Origin: Stramenopiles sp. TOSAG23-3
Lineage: Eukaryota > Sar
NCBI GenBank assembly: GCA_900128585.1
Contig: LT642219.1
Location: forward strand, 1 to 32,028
DNA: 32,028 nt
Direction: 5' to 3'
Under the pieces are notes generated by a model. The model was not told the DNA's origin and did not search any database. It worked only from the letters and a program-made list of their open reading frames with translations. Positions 15,789-24,995 of this stretch are shown here, piece after piece; positions within the stretch are counted from its first letter, which is position 1, and every line of letters begins with the position of its first letter. The translations under genes were made by a program, and so were the position numbers.

Positions 15789-17933
15789 TTATTTCTGCTC
15801 TAGATAGCTCTTCGTTAATTCCTCGATAGGGTATTCCTTTCCCAAGAGACTGTTTAGCATCATGTACGGATCCTTCGCACCCCCGTGCTCTAATATTTCT
15901 GCCTTGAACTTCTTCCCAGCCTCCGGCGACAAAGGATCTTGTTCAAAAAGAGTTTTCCATATAATTGCAGCATACACCCTCGCGTGCAAGTAGCTGTAAT
16001 ACGTGCCTGCGTAATTGATGAAGTGGCGGAACGTTGAGTGTGGTGTGCAGCCCTGCACGTATGGAGTGGACGTGTACTTGTCCGTTATCTCCTTCAAAAT
16101 TTCAACAGATGTCGTGTCGCTGCCTTCCCTAATCCGCCCATCGTGAAATTGCTGGTCCATAAGGGACCACAGCAGCTGGGTCTCCACCGCTTTCCCCGAG
16201 AACAGCGCGCGTTCCTCCTGGATCTGGGCCACCGCTTCGACCGGCAATGGTTGCTTGGTTTTATAATGTTTTGCGAAATGCTTCAAGACGCGATGGTCTC
16301 GCAGAAAATATTCCATCAGGTGCGATGGTATTTCGACAAAGTCTGTCTTTACACGGGTCCCGGCCAAGTGCTGAAACCGCGTTCGAGAGATCAAGGTGTG
16401 GAGGGCATGCCCAAATTCGTGGAACAGTGTCGTCGCTTCCGCATGGGAGAGCAGCGTCGGTTCCTCTCCAAAAAACAACCCCCCCTTTTTTCTAGGTTTA
16501 CTGAAATTTGTTACTAGCAAGACGGCGGGGAACTGATACTCACCGTCTCGAGTTTGGTGCCCGTGCTTAATCGCAAAATGGGTGGCCCCTGGCATCTTGT
16601 TTGCCCTTTGGTACAAATCTAAGTAGATGACTCCGACCTCCCTGTCTTGGTCGTCGTGAACCACTAGTTTTCGGGCAGCGTTTTCTTCGGACAGCCCCCC
16701 AGACCAATCTTCCGCATCCGGCAACTCTTGTTGCTTGAACGTTAGCCCGAACAATGTTTCGCAAATATAGCTGAGCCCCCCGAAGACACTCTCGAGCTCT
16801 AAGTACCCGTGCATCGAGTTCGAACTCGACCGGTTGACATTTTTGTCCTTGTAACGGTTCATCAGTACTGCAGTGTCCCAAGCGTTCAGTTCCTTGCTGC
16901 CTGGGCTCGCTTTCTCTTTCAGCCCTTCTAAGATTGTCATCTCTTTCTGTATTTTAAGCTTCGCGCTGTCTAAAACGCCGTGAAGGAACGTTCGTATGGC
17001 ATCTTTTGAACCCATCATCTGCTCCTTTGACACGAGGTCGATGTACGAGTCGTGGCCCAAAAGGTTTGCCTTTTCGTGCCGCTTTTTCAGGAGCTGCTCC
17101 AACACTTCTACATTATCCGACCCCACGGCCGAGAACCTTCGGTAAATGGCCTCCCTGATTCCTTCGTCGCCGATGCACGACAGAGCCGTCGGCATGACAC
17201 TGGAGTGAAGAAGAGCCATCCCAGGCTGCAGATTAAAGTGGGCAAGCAGTTTTGGGTTCGTCGCCTCTTTCACCATGTAGTTGGGAAGCCTGTTAATGCT
17301 ACCGGCCGGGAGCGCAAGGAAATCCTGCGCTTGAATCGCATTCGTCATGAACTGGCTCTCCAGCATGGAGATCTGCACGATGACTTCCCTCAGCTTTTCT
17401 TGCTTTTCTTTCTCCAAATGTACGCCATCCTTCTCAAAATCGTTAAGCATCATGCTCGCCATCATCTTCTGCTCCTCCGTCAACGCCCCATACGTGGTCT
17501 CGCAGTCGATCAGGCTCTTCAGGGTCAAGTACAGCCCTTCGTCGTGGCCCAAAACGTACAAGTAGTCCGAAAGTTCGTGCACGGTCTCTTCCGCCGCGCG
17601 GCGAAAATTGTCGTCTACATGAACGCTGCGGCAGAGCTCGGCCACATCAATCACTTCGCAAAGGGTGTAGGATATCTGGTCTAAGTCATCCAAAATGGAT
17701 GGCTCCGGCCGGTCCACTTTGTTGTATATTTTCTGGCGGACTACGTCTACTTCGCCGACGGCCTGTTTGGTGAGCGCCGCCCAGTCCGAAGGTTTGTTCA
17801 AACCGGGCACTCCGAACACTCCTGCACTCTCGGAGCAGAATCTTTTCCACCCAAACAAACGGGCACCAACGTGCGGCCTTTTCGCCAATAGACTAAGTCT
17901 TGCATGCCCAGACAACAACCGTGGAAGGTTCAT
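15789..17933 (-). CDS. M3-family metallopeptidase, mitochondrial intermediate peptidase type
   Basis: 714 residues, ATG at 17931-17933. The N-terminus is rich in Arg/Leu/Ser with few acids (MNLPRLLSGHARLSLLAKRP), a typical mitochondrial presequence. The M3 zinc site is complete: HEFGH at residues 505-509 and Glu534 in DFVEIPSHLMEYF, 25 residues after the second His. The FHEFGHALH, SRTRFQHLAGT and FVEIPS blocks match the intermediate-peptidase/oligopeptidase branch, and the C-terminal Tyr/Gly substrate loop (INYAGTYYSYLHARVYA) is present. Length agrees with mitochondrial intermediate peptidase, which trims octapeptides from imported matrix proteins after the main processing protease. No frame breaks or introns are seen. 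The substrate assignment rests on family resemblance; thimet-type oligopeptidase is the alternative. Confidence 0.88.
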   Translation of the reverse strand: MNLPRLLSGHARLSLLAKRPHVGARLFGWKRFCSESAGVFGVPGLNKPSDWAALTKQAVGEVDVVRQKIYNKVDRPEPSILDDLDQISYTLCEVIDVAELCRSVHVDDNFRRAAEETVHELSDYLYVLGHDEGLYLTLKSLIDCETTYGALTEEQKMMASMMLNDFEKDGVHLEKEKQEKLREVIVQISMLESQFMTNAIQAQDFLALPAGSINRLPNYMVKEATNPKLLAHFNLQPGMALLHSSVMPTALSCIGDEGIREAIYRRFSAVGSDNVEVLEQLLKKRHEKANLLGHDSYIDLVSKEQMMGSKDAIRTFLHGVLDSAKLKIQKEMTILEGLKEKASPGSKELNAWDTAVLMNRYKDKNVNRSSSNSMHGYLELESVFGGLSYICETLFGLTFKQQELPDAEDWSGGLSEENAARKLVVHDDQDREVGVIYLDLYQRANKMPGATHFAIKHGHQTRDGEYQFPAVLLVTNFSKPRKKGGLFFGEEPTLLSHAEATTLFHEFGHALHTLISRTRFQHLAGTRVKTDFVEIPSHLMEYFLRDHRVLKHFAKHYKTKQPLPVEAVAQIQEERALFSGKAVETQLLWSLMDQQFHDGRIREGSDTTSVEILKEITDKYTSTPYVQGCTPHSTFRHFINYAGTYYSYLHARVYAAIIWKTLFEQDPLSPEAGKKFKAEILEHGGAKDPYMMLNSLLGKEYPIEELTKSYLEQK

Positions 17934-18897
17934 CCCTTGTTACACCGCCCGGCCACCGAGAAACGTTCGCCTACCGCCCTCGGTCGAGCAGCACCCCCCC
18001 AGTGCGGGATTACAAAAAGCAGTATGGGGAAAGATGCAAACGGGGCTCGCACTTGGTCAAGTAATGGAAAGTATTTCGTACACAACAGCGAATTAACATG
18101 TTTTATCGATTCATGAATAGGTACAGCTCCATTCCATTTCCGTTATAATTTAAAAGGAGCATACGTGCTTATCGTATAATAAAATACAACAAATCAAATA
18201 AAGAAATATAAGTTCAAGTAATAAAATAATAATAATAATAATATATTATACGACGAAGTACGGAACCTCCTCTCCATGACCTTTTTACATCCACACAGCA
18301 TATATAATTATATAGACACATTAAACTATCCTTTATATTTTGTCTCTCCTCTCTCTTCTCTTCTCTTCTCTTCTCCACCATCCCATCATCCCATCCCATC
18401 CATATGATGAAAAGGGGAGAGGGGTGGTGGTGGTGGGTGGTGGGGGTCCGAGGGGGTGGTGATTAAAAAATAGTAATACGAGGACGTAATATAAAAAAAA
18501 ATACAGTAGAAACCGCGGTATATACGTATGGCCAGGGTCTTTTTTTTTTATTTTTAAAAAAAAATTTTTTTCTCTTTTTTTAACATCAAAATAGCATTGA
18601 TTAATATCGTAATATAAAAAAAAAAAATCTAATTAATATTTATAATATTAATTAATAATAAAGCGAGACGACGAAGGACGACGAAGAAGAACGAAAAAAA
18701 AATGAAAAAAATAATAATAATATCAATTATTAATTGTTCTTTATAATATTTATTATTATTATTGTTAAAACAAAAGAAGTTTCGTACTTCAATTCTTTCC
18801 TTTTTCTTTTTGAAAAGCAAAATTAAGAAACGGTGACTTTTGTTTTAATTGTTCGTTTCCAAATTACCACCGAGAAATTTGAGTGATTTTATTTACC
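17934..18897. other. Divergent intergenic region with simple repeats
   Basis: 964 bases between the peptidase (minus) and the dipeptidase (plus), so both promoters should be here. The first 180 bases are GC-balanced (peptidase 5' leader or promoter). Then come TAA repeats (18222-18243), TCTTC repeats (about 18345-18375), a G-rich stretch (18417-18463), the 9-mer TACGAGGAC (18477-18485) and long A/T homopolymers (18540-18720). No convincing gene. Confidence 0.5.
18417..18463 (+). repeat. G-rich GGTGG repeat, quadruplex-prone
   Basis: Repeated GGTGG/GGGTGG units with several runs of three or more G close together on the plus strand. They could fold into a G-quadruplex. Lies in the promoter region between divergent genes. 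Confidence 0.6.
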
Positions 18898-20591
18898 ATG
18901 AACCTTCTGAGTCAACTTTGTCTTGGGGTTCTCCTGAGCGCCCTGAGCGCCAAGGAGTGCCATGATATCGTACGCAGCAGACTCTGGGTCTTTGTACGGG
19001 ACGCTGGGATTCTACCCTGCCGCCAACCACACCCCTGGGTCCACGCGGACGTGTTACGATTGGGATTCTGGCAAGTATTTAGGCGAAATCCCGGAGGTCG
19101 CGAGTACGTACAACGTCGTCGGAAACACGAACGAGTTCCAGCTGACCATTGCGGAGACCACGTTCGGGGGCCTGGGGTCCCTTAGCTCCCAGTCCGGTGC
19201 CATCATCGACTACGGAAGTTTAATCTGGATCACGCTGCAGCGGGCAAAGAATGTCCAGGAGGCAATCACTGTTATGGACGACCTTATGCAAAAGTACGGG
19301 TACGCGAGCGACGGCGAGTCGTTCTCCCTTGCCGACCCAAAGGAGGTGTGGTTGATGGAGGTAATGAGCAAGGGCGAAGGGGAGCTTGGATCGGTATGGG
19401 TGGCCCAGAAAATTCCCGACGGCTACGTGTCTGGCCATGCGAACCAGGCGAGAATTCGCACGTTTAACCACAACGACCCAAGCACCAGCCGCTTCGCCCA
19501 CGACGTGGTCGACTTTGCGCGGAAGAAGGGATTGTACCCCAGCGATAAGGCGGACTCGGAGTTTTCGTTTTCGGACACGTTCGACCCGGTGTCGTTCACC
19601 GGGGCCCGGCTCTGCGAGTGTCGGGTGTGGAATATGTTCCGGCAGGTCGCAGCAGAGGACAACTTTGGGGACCGGTACCTGGACTACGTGAAGGGCGAAA
19701 ACCTGACCCATCGCATGCCCCTGTTCATTAAACCACGGGACAAAATCTCCTTGAACGATACGTTTTGGTTCATGCGGAGCCACTACGAAGGGACGTACTT
19801 TGACATGACCGTGGACGTGGGGGCCGGGCAGTACGCCTCGGCGTACCGGGCCCGGCCTTTGTTCTGGGAAACAAGCGACAAAGTGACCTACCACAACGAA
19901 CGCCCCATTGGGGTGCAGCAGACGGCGTGGCACTTCACGGCGCAGATGAGGAGCTTCTTGCCGGACATAATCGGAGCGGTGGTTTGGTTCGCAGTCGACG
20001 ACACGGCGCACTCCGTGCATGTGCCGTTTTACCCGTCGGTCACAAAGATCAGCGAAAAGTGGGCGGACAAAGGAATTCAGCATGTGGACGACGAGAAGGC
20101 TAGCTTGAAGGTGTCCTTCGACTCGGCATGGTGGCTGTTCAACATGGTCGCGAACCTTTGCTACAACCGGTACGATGCCATGAACCCTGTCGTCCAGGCA
20201 AAAATAGTCGAGGTGGAGTCTGGCTACTTCAAGGACACCCAGGCAATCGAGGAGAAGGCGAAGGGCATGATTCAAGACGGCAAGACCGCAGAAGTGCGCG
20301 AGATGTTGACACAATTTTCGATGGAACGCGCCGATAACATTGTCGTGGAATGGCTGGAGTTCTGGAAAGAGTTGTTTTTTCAAGTTTCGGGATTACTTTG
20401 TGGTTTCCCCCCCGGCGGCCCCGGCGCACCCAAAGGACCACCCGTGGCCAAGCGTGGTGCAAGGGGGGTACCCGACCAAATGGAACGATGTGGTTGCAAA
20501 GGAAACGGGCGACCACTACCTTGTCCCGAAAAACCTGGACATGGCGCTGGAGAACCGGAAGTTGAAAGCGATTCGCAAGGGGTCAAAGTGA
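18898..20591 (+). CDS. Secreted C69-family dipeptidase, frame broken twice
   Basis: Cysteine (N-terminal nucleophile) dipeptidase of family C69. ATG 18898 starts a signal peptide (MNLLSQLCLGVLLSALSA) followed by KEC, where Cys (18958-18960) is the expected nucleophile. The conserved next 15 or so residues (normally TN/TT...DGS) are missing and the frame changes. The protein resumes at 18962 with MISYAADSGSLYGTLGF, then TYNVVGNTNEFQLTIAETTF, YGSLIWITLQRAKNVQEAI, DPKEVWLMEV and GHANQARI, all typical of the family. Near the end, a run of six T at 20375-20380 shifts the frame. With five, the C-terminus reads FRDYFVVSPPAAPAHPKDHP to the stop at 20589-20591; as written, an unrelated Gly/Pro-rich tail runs to 20620. 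The long body is open (over 460 codons), so sequencing or assembly error or a very young pseudogene is likely. Substrate: dipeptides, probably extracellular or in a lysosome-like compartment. Confidence 0.75.
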
Positions 20592-20909
20592 ACCGGCAGA
20601 TGAAAGAATTCACTGATTAAAAACAAAAAATTGGCTGTTATTTAAGTACATTAATTTTAATCACTTAAATAACAGGGGGCCAATTTTTCGTTTTTGTTTA
20701 ACAGCCAATTTGTTTATTTACGTAGTTAAAATTTATCGTCTTCATATTACTCACTAATTTAACCTTGAAATATTTATGATATGTAAGAATTACCGTATCA
20801 TATGTGAATATTTTTTATTTTAATAATTCAGGCGCTGTGCCCAGGCCTTCTTCACATCTAATCAAACGCATTGCTCAAATTATACAGTTCGTAAAACGCA
20901 CGCGAGAAT
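20592..20909. terminator. Convergent 3' region containing a large inverted repeat
   Basis: Lies between the dipeptidase (plus) and CS-domain (minus) stop codons. It contains the palindrome at 20619-20695, a third partial copy of the element at 20692-20730 (minus orientation) and TAAGAATTACCGTA at 20784-20797, a variant of the repeat at 4023 and 10226. Confidence 0.5.
20619..20695. repeat. Near-perfect inverted repeat of the 3'-end element
   Basis: The left arm (20619-20647; core AAAATTGGCTGTTATTTAAG) and right arm (20663-20695) are complementary over 29 positions, with one mismatch and four extra G in the right arm. They are separated by 15 AT-rich bases. Each arm is a copy, in opposite orientation, of the element near 10060, 15740 and 21920, so one palindrome could serve both convergent genes. 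A MITE remnant is the alternative. Confidence 0.65.
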
Positions 20910-21485
20910 CTACCAAGAAAACGAAGACTTGCCTTTGAAAGAGGCGCTTGTTTCCGACTGGGTTCCGAGTTTTGCGCCGCCAGCCCCCGCACTGTTCGGA
21001 ACGTTTAAGTTTAACTCTGGGTGTTCTTTTGCGATCTTTTCTAGCATTTTTGGGTCTTCAATCTTCACTGGGGCTTTGTCCTTTGGATTCTGACCAGGGG
21101 CAAGCCCTAGTTTAGCAACGTTGATCTTTCGAGTGTCGTTTTCAAATAGCTTTGCCCAAAACCCTTGGCTTTCCTTGGCCTTCGGCAAGTGGATAAGCAA
21201 CGAAGACTCACCGGAGCCTGCGTCGGAGGAGGACAGCGACCAAACACAATCAGGAGTTGTTACTTCATACTTTGAAGGGAACACAGAAGTGTTGGGTGGA
21301 AAAACGCTATCGCCAAAGATAAACAAGCTCATACTGCGAGGTTTGACCTCAAATTTGACATCGGAGGCCTTCGTGTTGACACGAAGGGGAACATTAATCG
21401 TAATGTCCTTCGCCGTTTGTACCCAGGAGTATGACCCATCCTCGCTGGTTAGACCACCATCCACCGCGTCTTCTAGTTCACTCAT
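20910..21485 (-). CDS. CS-domain protein (NudC/p23-like)
   Basis: 191 residues, ATG at 21483-21485. Residues about 15-125 form a CS domain, the p23/alpha-crystallin-like beta sandwich: YSWVQTAKDITINVPL, then VKFEVKPRSMSLFIFGD, DCVWSLSS and SLLIHLPKAKESQGFWAKLF. The order (SWxQT..., then WSL, then LxLxK...WxxL) is that of NudC-like Hsp90/dynein co-chaperones. The C-terminal 65 residues are Lys/Pro-rich and end in a Gly/Ser tail (GKSSFSW). Such proteins assist Hsp90 clients or stabilise dynein components; which branch applies is not decided here. No signal peptide, so cytosolic or nuclear. Convergent with the dipeptidase. Confidence 0.75.
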   Translation of the reverse strand: MSELEDAVDGGLTSEDGSYSWVQTAKDITINVPLRVNTKASDVKFEVKPRSMSLFIFGDSVFPPNTSVFPSKYEVTTPDCVWSLSSSDAGSGESSLLIHLPKAKESQGFWAKLFENDTRKINVAKLGLAPGQNPKDKAPVKIEDPKMLEKIAKEHPELNLNVPNSAGAGGAKLGTQSETSASFKGKSSFSW

Positions 21486-22052
21486 GGGGTGTGCCCAAGG
21501 CTTGCTTTAGAACAAAAGTGTGCAAGAATGATTAAAAAGTACAGCGATAATCTTCTTCTGTAATTGGTTCTACAATTAAAAAAGTTTTGCTTTGTTAATT
21601 TTTGTGCATGTATTTTGTAAATATACATATCATACTATATTTATTTTTTCGGAGACCGTGCGTAGTAGAGATGATNNNNNNNNNNNNNNNNNNNNNNNNN
21701 NNNNNNNNNNNNNNNNNNNNNNNNNNNNNNNNNNNNNNNNNNNNNNNNNNNNNNNNNNNNNNNNNNNNNNNNNNNNNNNNNNNNNNNNNNNNNNNNNNNN
21801 NNNNNNNNNNNNNNNNNNNNNNNNNNNNNNNNNNNNNNNNNNNNNNNNNNNNNNNNNNNNNNNTATACCACGTATGCGCTTTAAAACTCTCTCATATAAA
21901 AAGATATTAAAAAGCAAGAAAACTGGCTGTTATTTATTAAGTAATTAAAATTAATGTACGGCGAACTGAACTCTAGATTTAGACATTCAAGGTTTGCATT
22001 CCTTCATGTACTGCGAACTTATCTTTGCTCTTTTGGTTATATATGACACAAA
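21486..22052. other. Spacer containing an assembly gap
   Basis: Between the 5' end of the CS-domain gene and the 3' end of the membrane-protein gene, interrupted by unknown bases. Near 21907-21958 lies another copy of the 3' element (AAACTGGCTGTTATTTATTAAG followed by TAATTAAAATTAATGTAC). Nothing else recognised; a short gene could be hidden by the gap. Confidence 0.5.
21676..21863. other. Assembly gap (188 N)
   Basis: A run of 188 N. Nothing can be said about its content. Confidence 1.
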
Positions 22053-22999
22053 TTATAGCTGCGATGCTGGTGCATCTGGTGCAAGATTGCCATTGTCTTG
22101 GTAACCATTATTACCGGAGGAAAGTTTTTGGTCTTCTGCATTTTGGTAGTTTGTGCTGCTACTCCCATTTCCGTCGCCCATTTTGCTCTTGGCAAACGAA
22201 TACACAGTGGTCGTAGAATAGACAATTCCATCTTTTGTATACCCTGGTAGTGCCCCCCAAAAGTCGCGGTTAGGAATTGCTTCCAAGCCCTTTTTTTCCT
22301 TCTTGTACACGTTGAACGTTACGCCACCAACACAGTAAACACTGAACACGATGATAAAAACGATGAAAAAGGTTCCAAAAAATCCATTACCGTTGTTACC
22401 CCCGGGCTGATCGCCCCCTCCAGGTTTGTCACCCCCTGGGCACCCTTTGTCGCACGCATGGCACGTTGGAAACGTAAAGGTGTACTCGCACCCGTCGTTT
22501 GCTATGGTAATGTCACTATTCGATGGTACGGCTTTGTTCGGATCGCAGGTGAACTCGATATCCAAATCTCTGGGAGCGAAATTGCAATTTTCTCCATTTG
22601 AAGATAGCAGGGAGGCTCCGGTGGGCACACCCGCACTCCACCTTACACTGGTGTCGTACACCCCTAGAACGTAGCATTCCATGGAGATGCCATTCAGTTT
22701 TTGCACGGCCATCCCTGCGGACGGAACTTTATCACTGCACTTCGTTTGCGAGGTCCCACACACGGTCAAGTCGCTTCAAGGTTTGGTGGAAAGAAGGCGT
22801 TAGATGAGGAAAGCGAGAGTATTTTTGAAGGTGAAAATATTACTTACTACGTATACCCCCCATCGACTACAGCGAAGCTCTTCCCCTTCAAAGAAGAGAA
22901 GTCGTACTTATCGTATTTGCAGTCCGGGCCTGCTTTCACCGCAGCGGCAAAAAGCCCTAGGTTCCCTACTACGAGCGCAAGCGCACAAATGGCATACAT
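22053..22999 (-). CDS. Two-exon type I membrane protein, Atg27/mannose-6-phosphate-receptor-like
   Basis: Exon 1 is 22999-22848 and exon 2 is 22773-22053, giving 290 residues. The first in-frame ATG at 22999 opens a signal peptide (MYAICALALVVGNLGLFAAA). The luminal part has paired cysteines and the pattern DFSSLKGKSFAVVDGGYTYD-LTVCGTS, then ENCNFAPRDLDIEFTCD and CEYTFTFPTCHAC, resembling the beta-sandwich of Atg27 and mannose-6-phosphate-receptor homology domains. A Gly/Pro-rich linker (GGDKPGGGDQPGGNNG) leads to one transmembrane helix (about FFGTFFIVFIIVFSVYCVGG) and a cytosolic tail with Tyr motifs (GYTKDGI, VYSFA). Such proteins cycle between Golgi, endosomes and pre-autophagosomal membranes. 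The splice joins TA|C to give Tyr and restores the conserved YxYxLxxC pattern, which supports it. The precise family is tentative. Confidence 0.7.
22774..22847 (-). other. 74-base GT-AG intron
   Basis: On the minus strand the donor is GTAAGT, starting at 22847, and the acceptor ends TTGAAG at 22774. Without splicing, exon 1 runs into TAG directly after GGYT. With it, the luminal domain is continuous. Confidence 0.75.
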
Positions 23000-23109
23000 G
23001 GTCCACACGTCAAATCTATATTTTATTATACACCCAAAAATCAAAGTTTTCAATACGTGTACATATGTATTTCATTCAGCTCGTTTATTCATTTCATCAG
23101 TTTCTTTAA

Positions 23110-23140
<31 letters not shown>

Positions 23141-23158
23141 TTATCTATCTATTTATCT
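23110..23158. repeat. ATCT tetranucleotide microsatellite
   Basis: About eleven copies of ATCT with two ATTT variants. Likely length-polymorphic. Confidence 0.9.
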
Positions 23159-23278
23159 TCACGTTATTTTTTCTCTTCTTGCGTGCTTTGTCACACAGTA
23201 ATTATATTGTAGTAGTAGATTGTCTACTAATAATAGACGACTATTAATACTGCTGACGACGGCCTCTCGGCCTCTCCC

Positions 23279-23528
23279 TCTCCCTCTCCTTCCTCCTTCT
23301 TCTTCTTCTTCTTCTTCTTCTTCTATAATATTTAATATTTTAGACTATTATTTTCAAATAATTTTTCTTCTTTCTTCTTCTTCTTCTTCTTCTTCTTCTT
23401 CTTCTTTTTCTTCTTCTTCTTCTTTCTTTCTTCTTCTTCTTTTTTTCTTCTTTTTTCTTCTTCTTCTTCTTCTTTTTCTTTTTCTTTTTCTTTTTTTTCT
23501 TCTTCTTCTTCTTCTTCTTCTTCTTTTT
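23279..23528. repeat. TTC/TCTTC pyrimidine tract, about 250 bases
   Basis: Near-pure pyrimidine on the plus strand (CTC, then long TTC runs with T-rich interruptions), broken only by AT-rich sequence at 23325-23360. Mirror-repeat character makes triplex (H-DNA) formation possible. Lies in a divergent promoter region. Confidence 0.85.
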
Positions 23529-24341
23529 CACATTCTTCATCATCGAACTTCAAACTGGATCGAACATATCAGCGTATTTATATACTATGATCTATTTATA
23601 TACACACAGCATTATAATTATAATTTGAAATAGAAGTATCATAAAAAAAAATGAAGAAGGTTGTCCTGAATATGAAAAGTCCTTAACCCTAACACTAAAC
23701 ACTGATCATAAAATTATTAAATAGACACTAGTCTAATTAAAAGGCTTCGTGTCCAACTATAAATAGACTAGTATAGCCCACTATTTCTATGTATGTATTT
23801 TTTCTCCTAATTTGAGTGGCTGTGATTCCAATTTGTAAATCTATACTGTGTAATGTTATTTTCATCCCTTGGTATAGATTTTATTATTGCGAAAAAGATA
23901 ATTTCCTGAAAACTAAACTGAAACGCTCTTTGTTTTTCCTATATTATTTCCCTGTTATTTCTATAGTCTTCGTACCGAATCTTGGTAGAATTGTAAAAAA
24001 ATATCTTTCGTAGTAATATTAATACGTACTATTTACCTGTAAATTAATAATATTAATACCTCCGCCGCCCCTCGCCCCACACCCCACATTTTTTATTTTG
24101 CGCACATTCCTATGGTAAATCTATATTGATGTAGAGTTAAAACAAACGAGGTGGTGTGTTTTTACTTACTTATACGACGACGAATCAATGCACGCACGGG
24201 AGCATAGACGTTGCACCTTCACTTGTAGAAAGAGAAGTTAATAACGTGCAGAAGTTACGTAGCTTTACGAAAGTATCTCAAATTCAAATTCAACAAAACA
24301 AAACAAAAAAGTATTAAAACCACCTACCTTCTTCACGAAAA

Positions 24342-24995
24342 ATGAAAGTCACCGCTATCTTAGCCGCCCTCGGATTGTCCGCAGCCGCCGTTCAAGCCAC
24401 TGTCCTTACCGACTCCAACTACGATGACGAGACTGCCGGAAAGACCGTATTCATCAAATTCTACGCCCCATGGTGCGGTCACTGCAAACGCTTGGCCCCA
24501 GCCTGGAAAGAGCTTATGGACAAGTACGAGGGCCATGCCAGCGCTATGGTTGGCCACGCCGACTGCACCGGCGAAGCCAAAGAACTTTGCAACAAGCAAG
24601 GCGTCCAAGGGTTCCCAACGCTAAAGTACGGTGACCCCAACAACTTGGAGGACTACGAAGGTGGGCGCGACCTCGAAGAGCTCACCAAGTTTGCCGAAGA
24701 AAACTTGAAACCAATGTGTTCCCCAAAAGACTTGGACCTGTGCGAAGAAGACGACCGCAAGGAAATCGAAGGTTTCATGGCTTTGTCGGCCGAAGACTTG
24801 GCGGCAAAGATCGCTGAAAAGGAAGAAACCATCAAGAACGCTGGCGAGACCTTCGACGAAAAGTTGAAGGAGCTTCAAGCCACCTACGAAGAACTCCAAA
24901 AGACCCGCGACGACACCATTGCCGAAGTCAAAGCGAGCGGACTTGGACTGATGAAGTCAGTGGCAGCACACAGTGCCGAAAAGACCGATCTCTGA
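24342..24995 (+). CDS. Small PDI-like protein: one thioredoxin domain plus charged C-terminal helix
   Basis: 217 residues, ATG 24342. Residues 1-19 are a cleavable signal peptide (ending AAAVQA). Residues about 20-125 are a thioredoxin domain with the PDI active site WCGHC (C45 and C48), the helix KRLAPAWKEL and the cis-proline segment GVQGFPTLKYG. Residues about 130-205 are an acidic/Lys helical tail (AEKEETIKNAGETFDEKLKE) that may be a coiled coil. The protein ends AEKTDL, a plausible KDEL-variant ER-retention signal (KTDL). It probably catalyses disulfide exchange in secretory proteins. Codon choice is strongly biased to GCC/ACC/AAG-type codons, suggesting high expression. It has one domain rather than the two of classical PDI. 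Confidence 0.88.
   Translation: MKVTAILAALGLSAAAVQATVLTDSNYDDETAGKTVFIKFYAPWCGHCKRLAPAWKELMDKYEGHASAMVGHADCTGEAKELCNKQGVQGFPTLKYGDPNNLEDYEGGRDLEELTKFAEENLKPMCSPKDLDLCEEDDRKEIEGFMALSAEDLAAKIAEKEETIKNAGETFDEKLKELQATYEELQKTRDDTIAEVKASGLGLMKSVAAHSAEKTDL

Larger units (their letters stand above)
23000..24341. other. 1.3-kb repeat-rich intergenic region
   Basis: Divergent spacer between the membrane-protein gene and the PDI-like gene. It contains an ATCT tetranucleotide repeat and a 240-base TTC-rich tract (both listed), then AT-rich sequence with C-rich patches (24060-24085) and two TAATATTAATAC copies (near 24016 and 24045). The long Ser/Leu or Lys/Glu open frames across the TTC tract are artefacts. 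A 65-codon frame at 23816-24013 has no support. Confidence 0.55.

Noticed and set aside
19220-20383. 387-codon minus-strand frame opposite the dipeptidase gene
   Set aside because: Antisense shadow: the dipeptidase reading matches a known family along its length, and this one matches nothing.
23220-23633. Long Ser/Leu and Lys/Glu open frames on both strands of the TTC tract
   Set aside because: They arise from a trinucleotide repeat, which is open in several frames; no gene-like composition.
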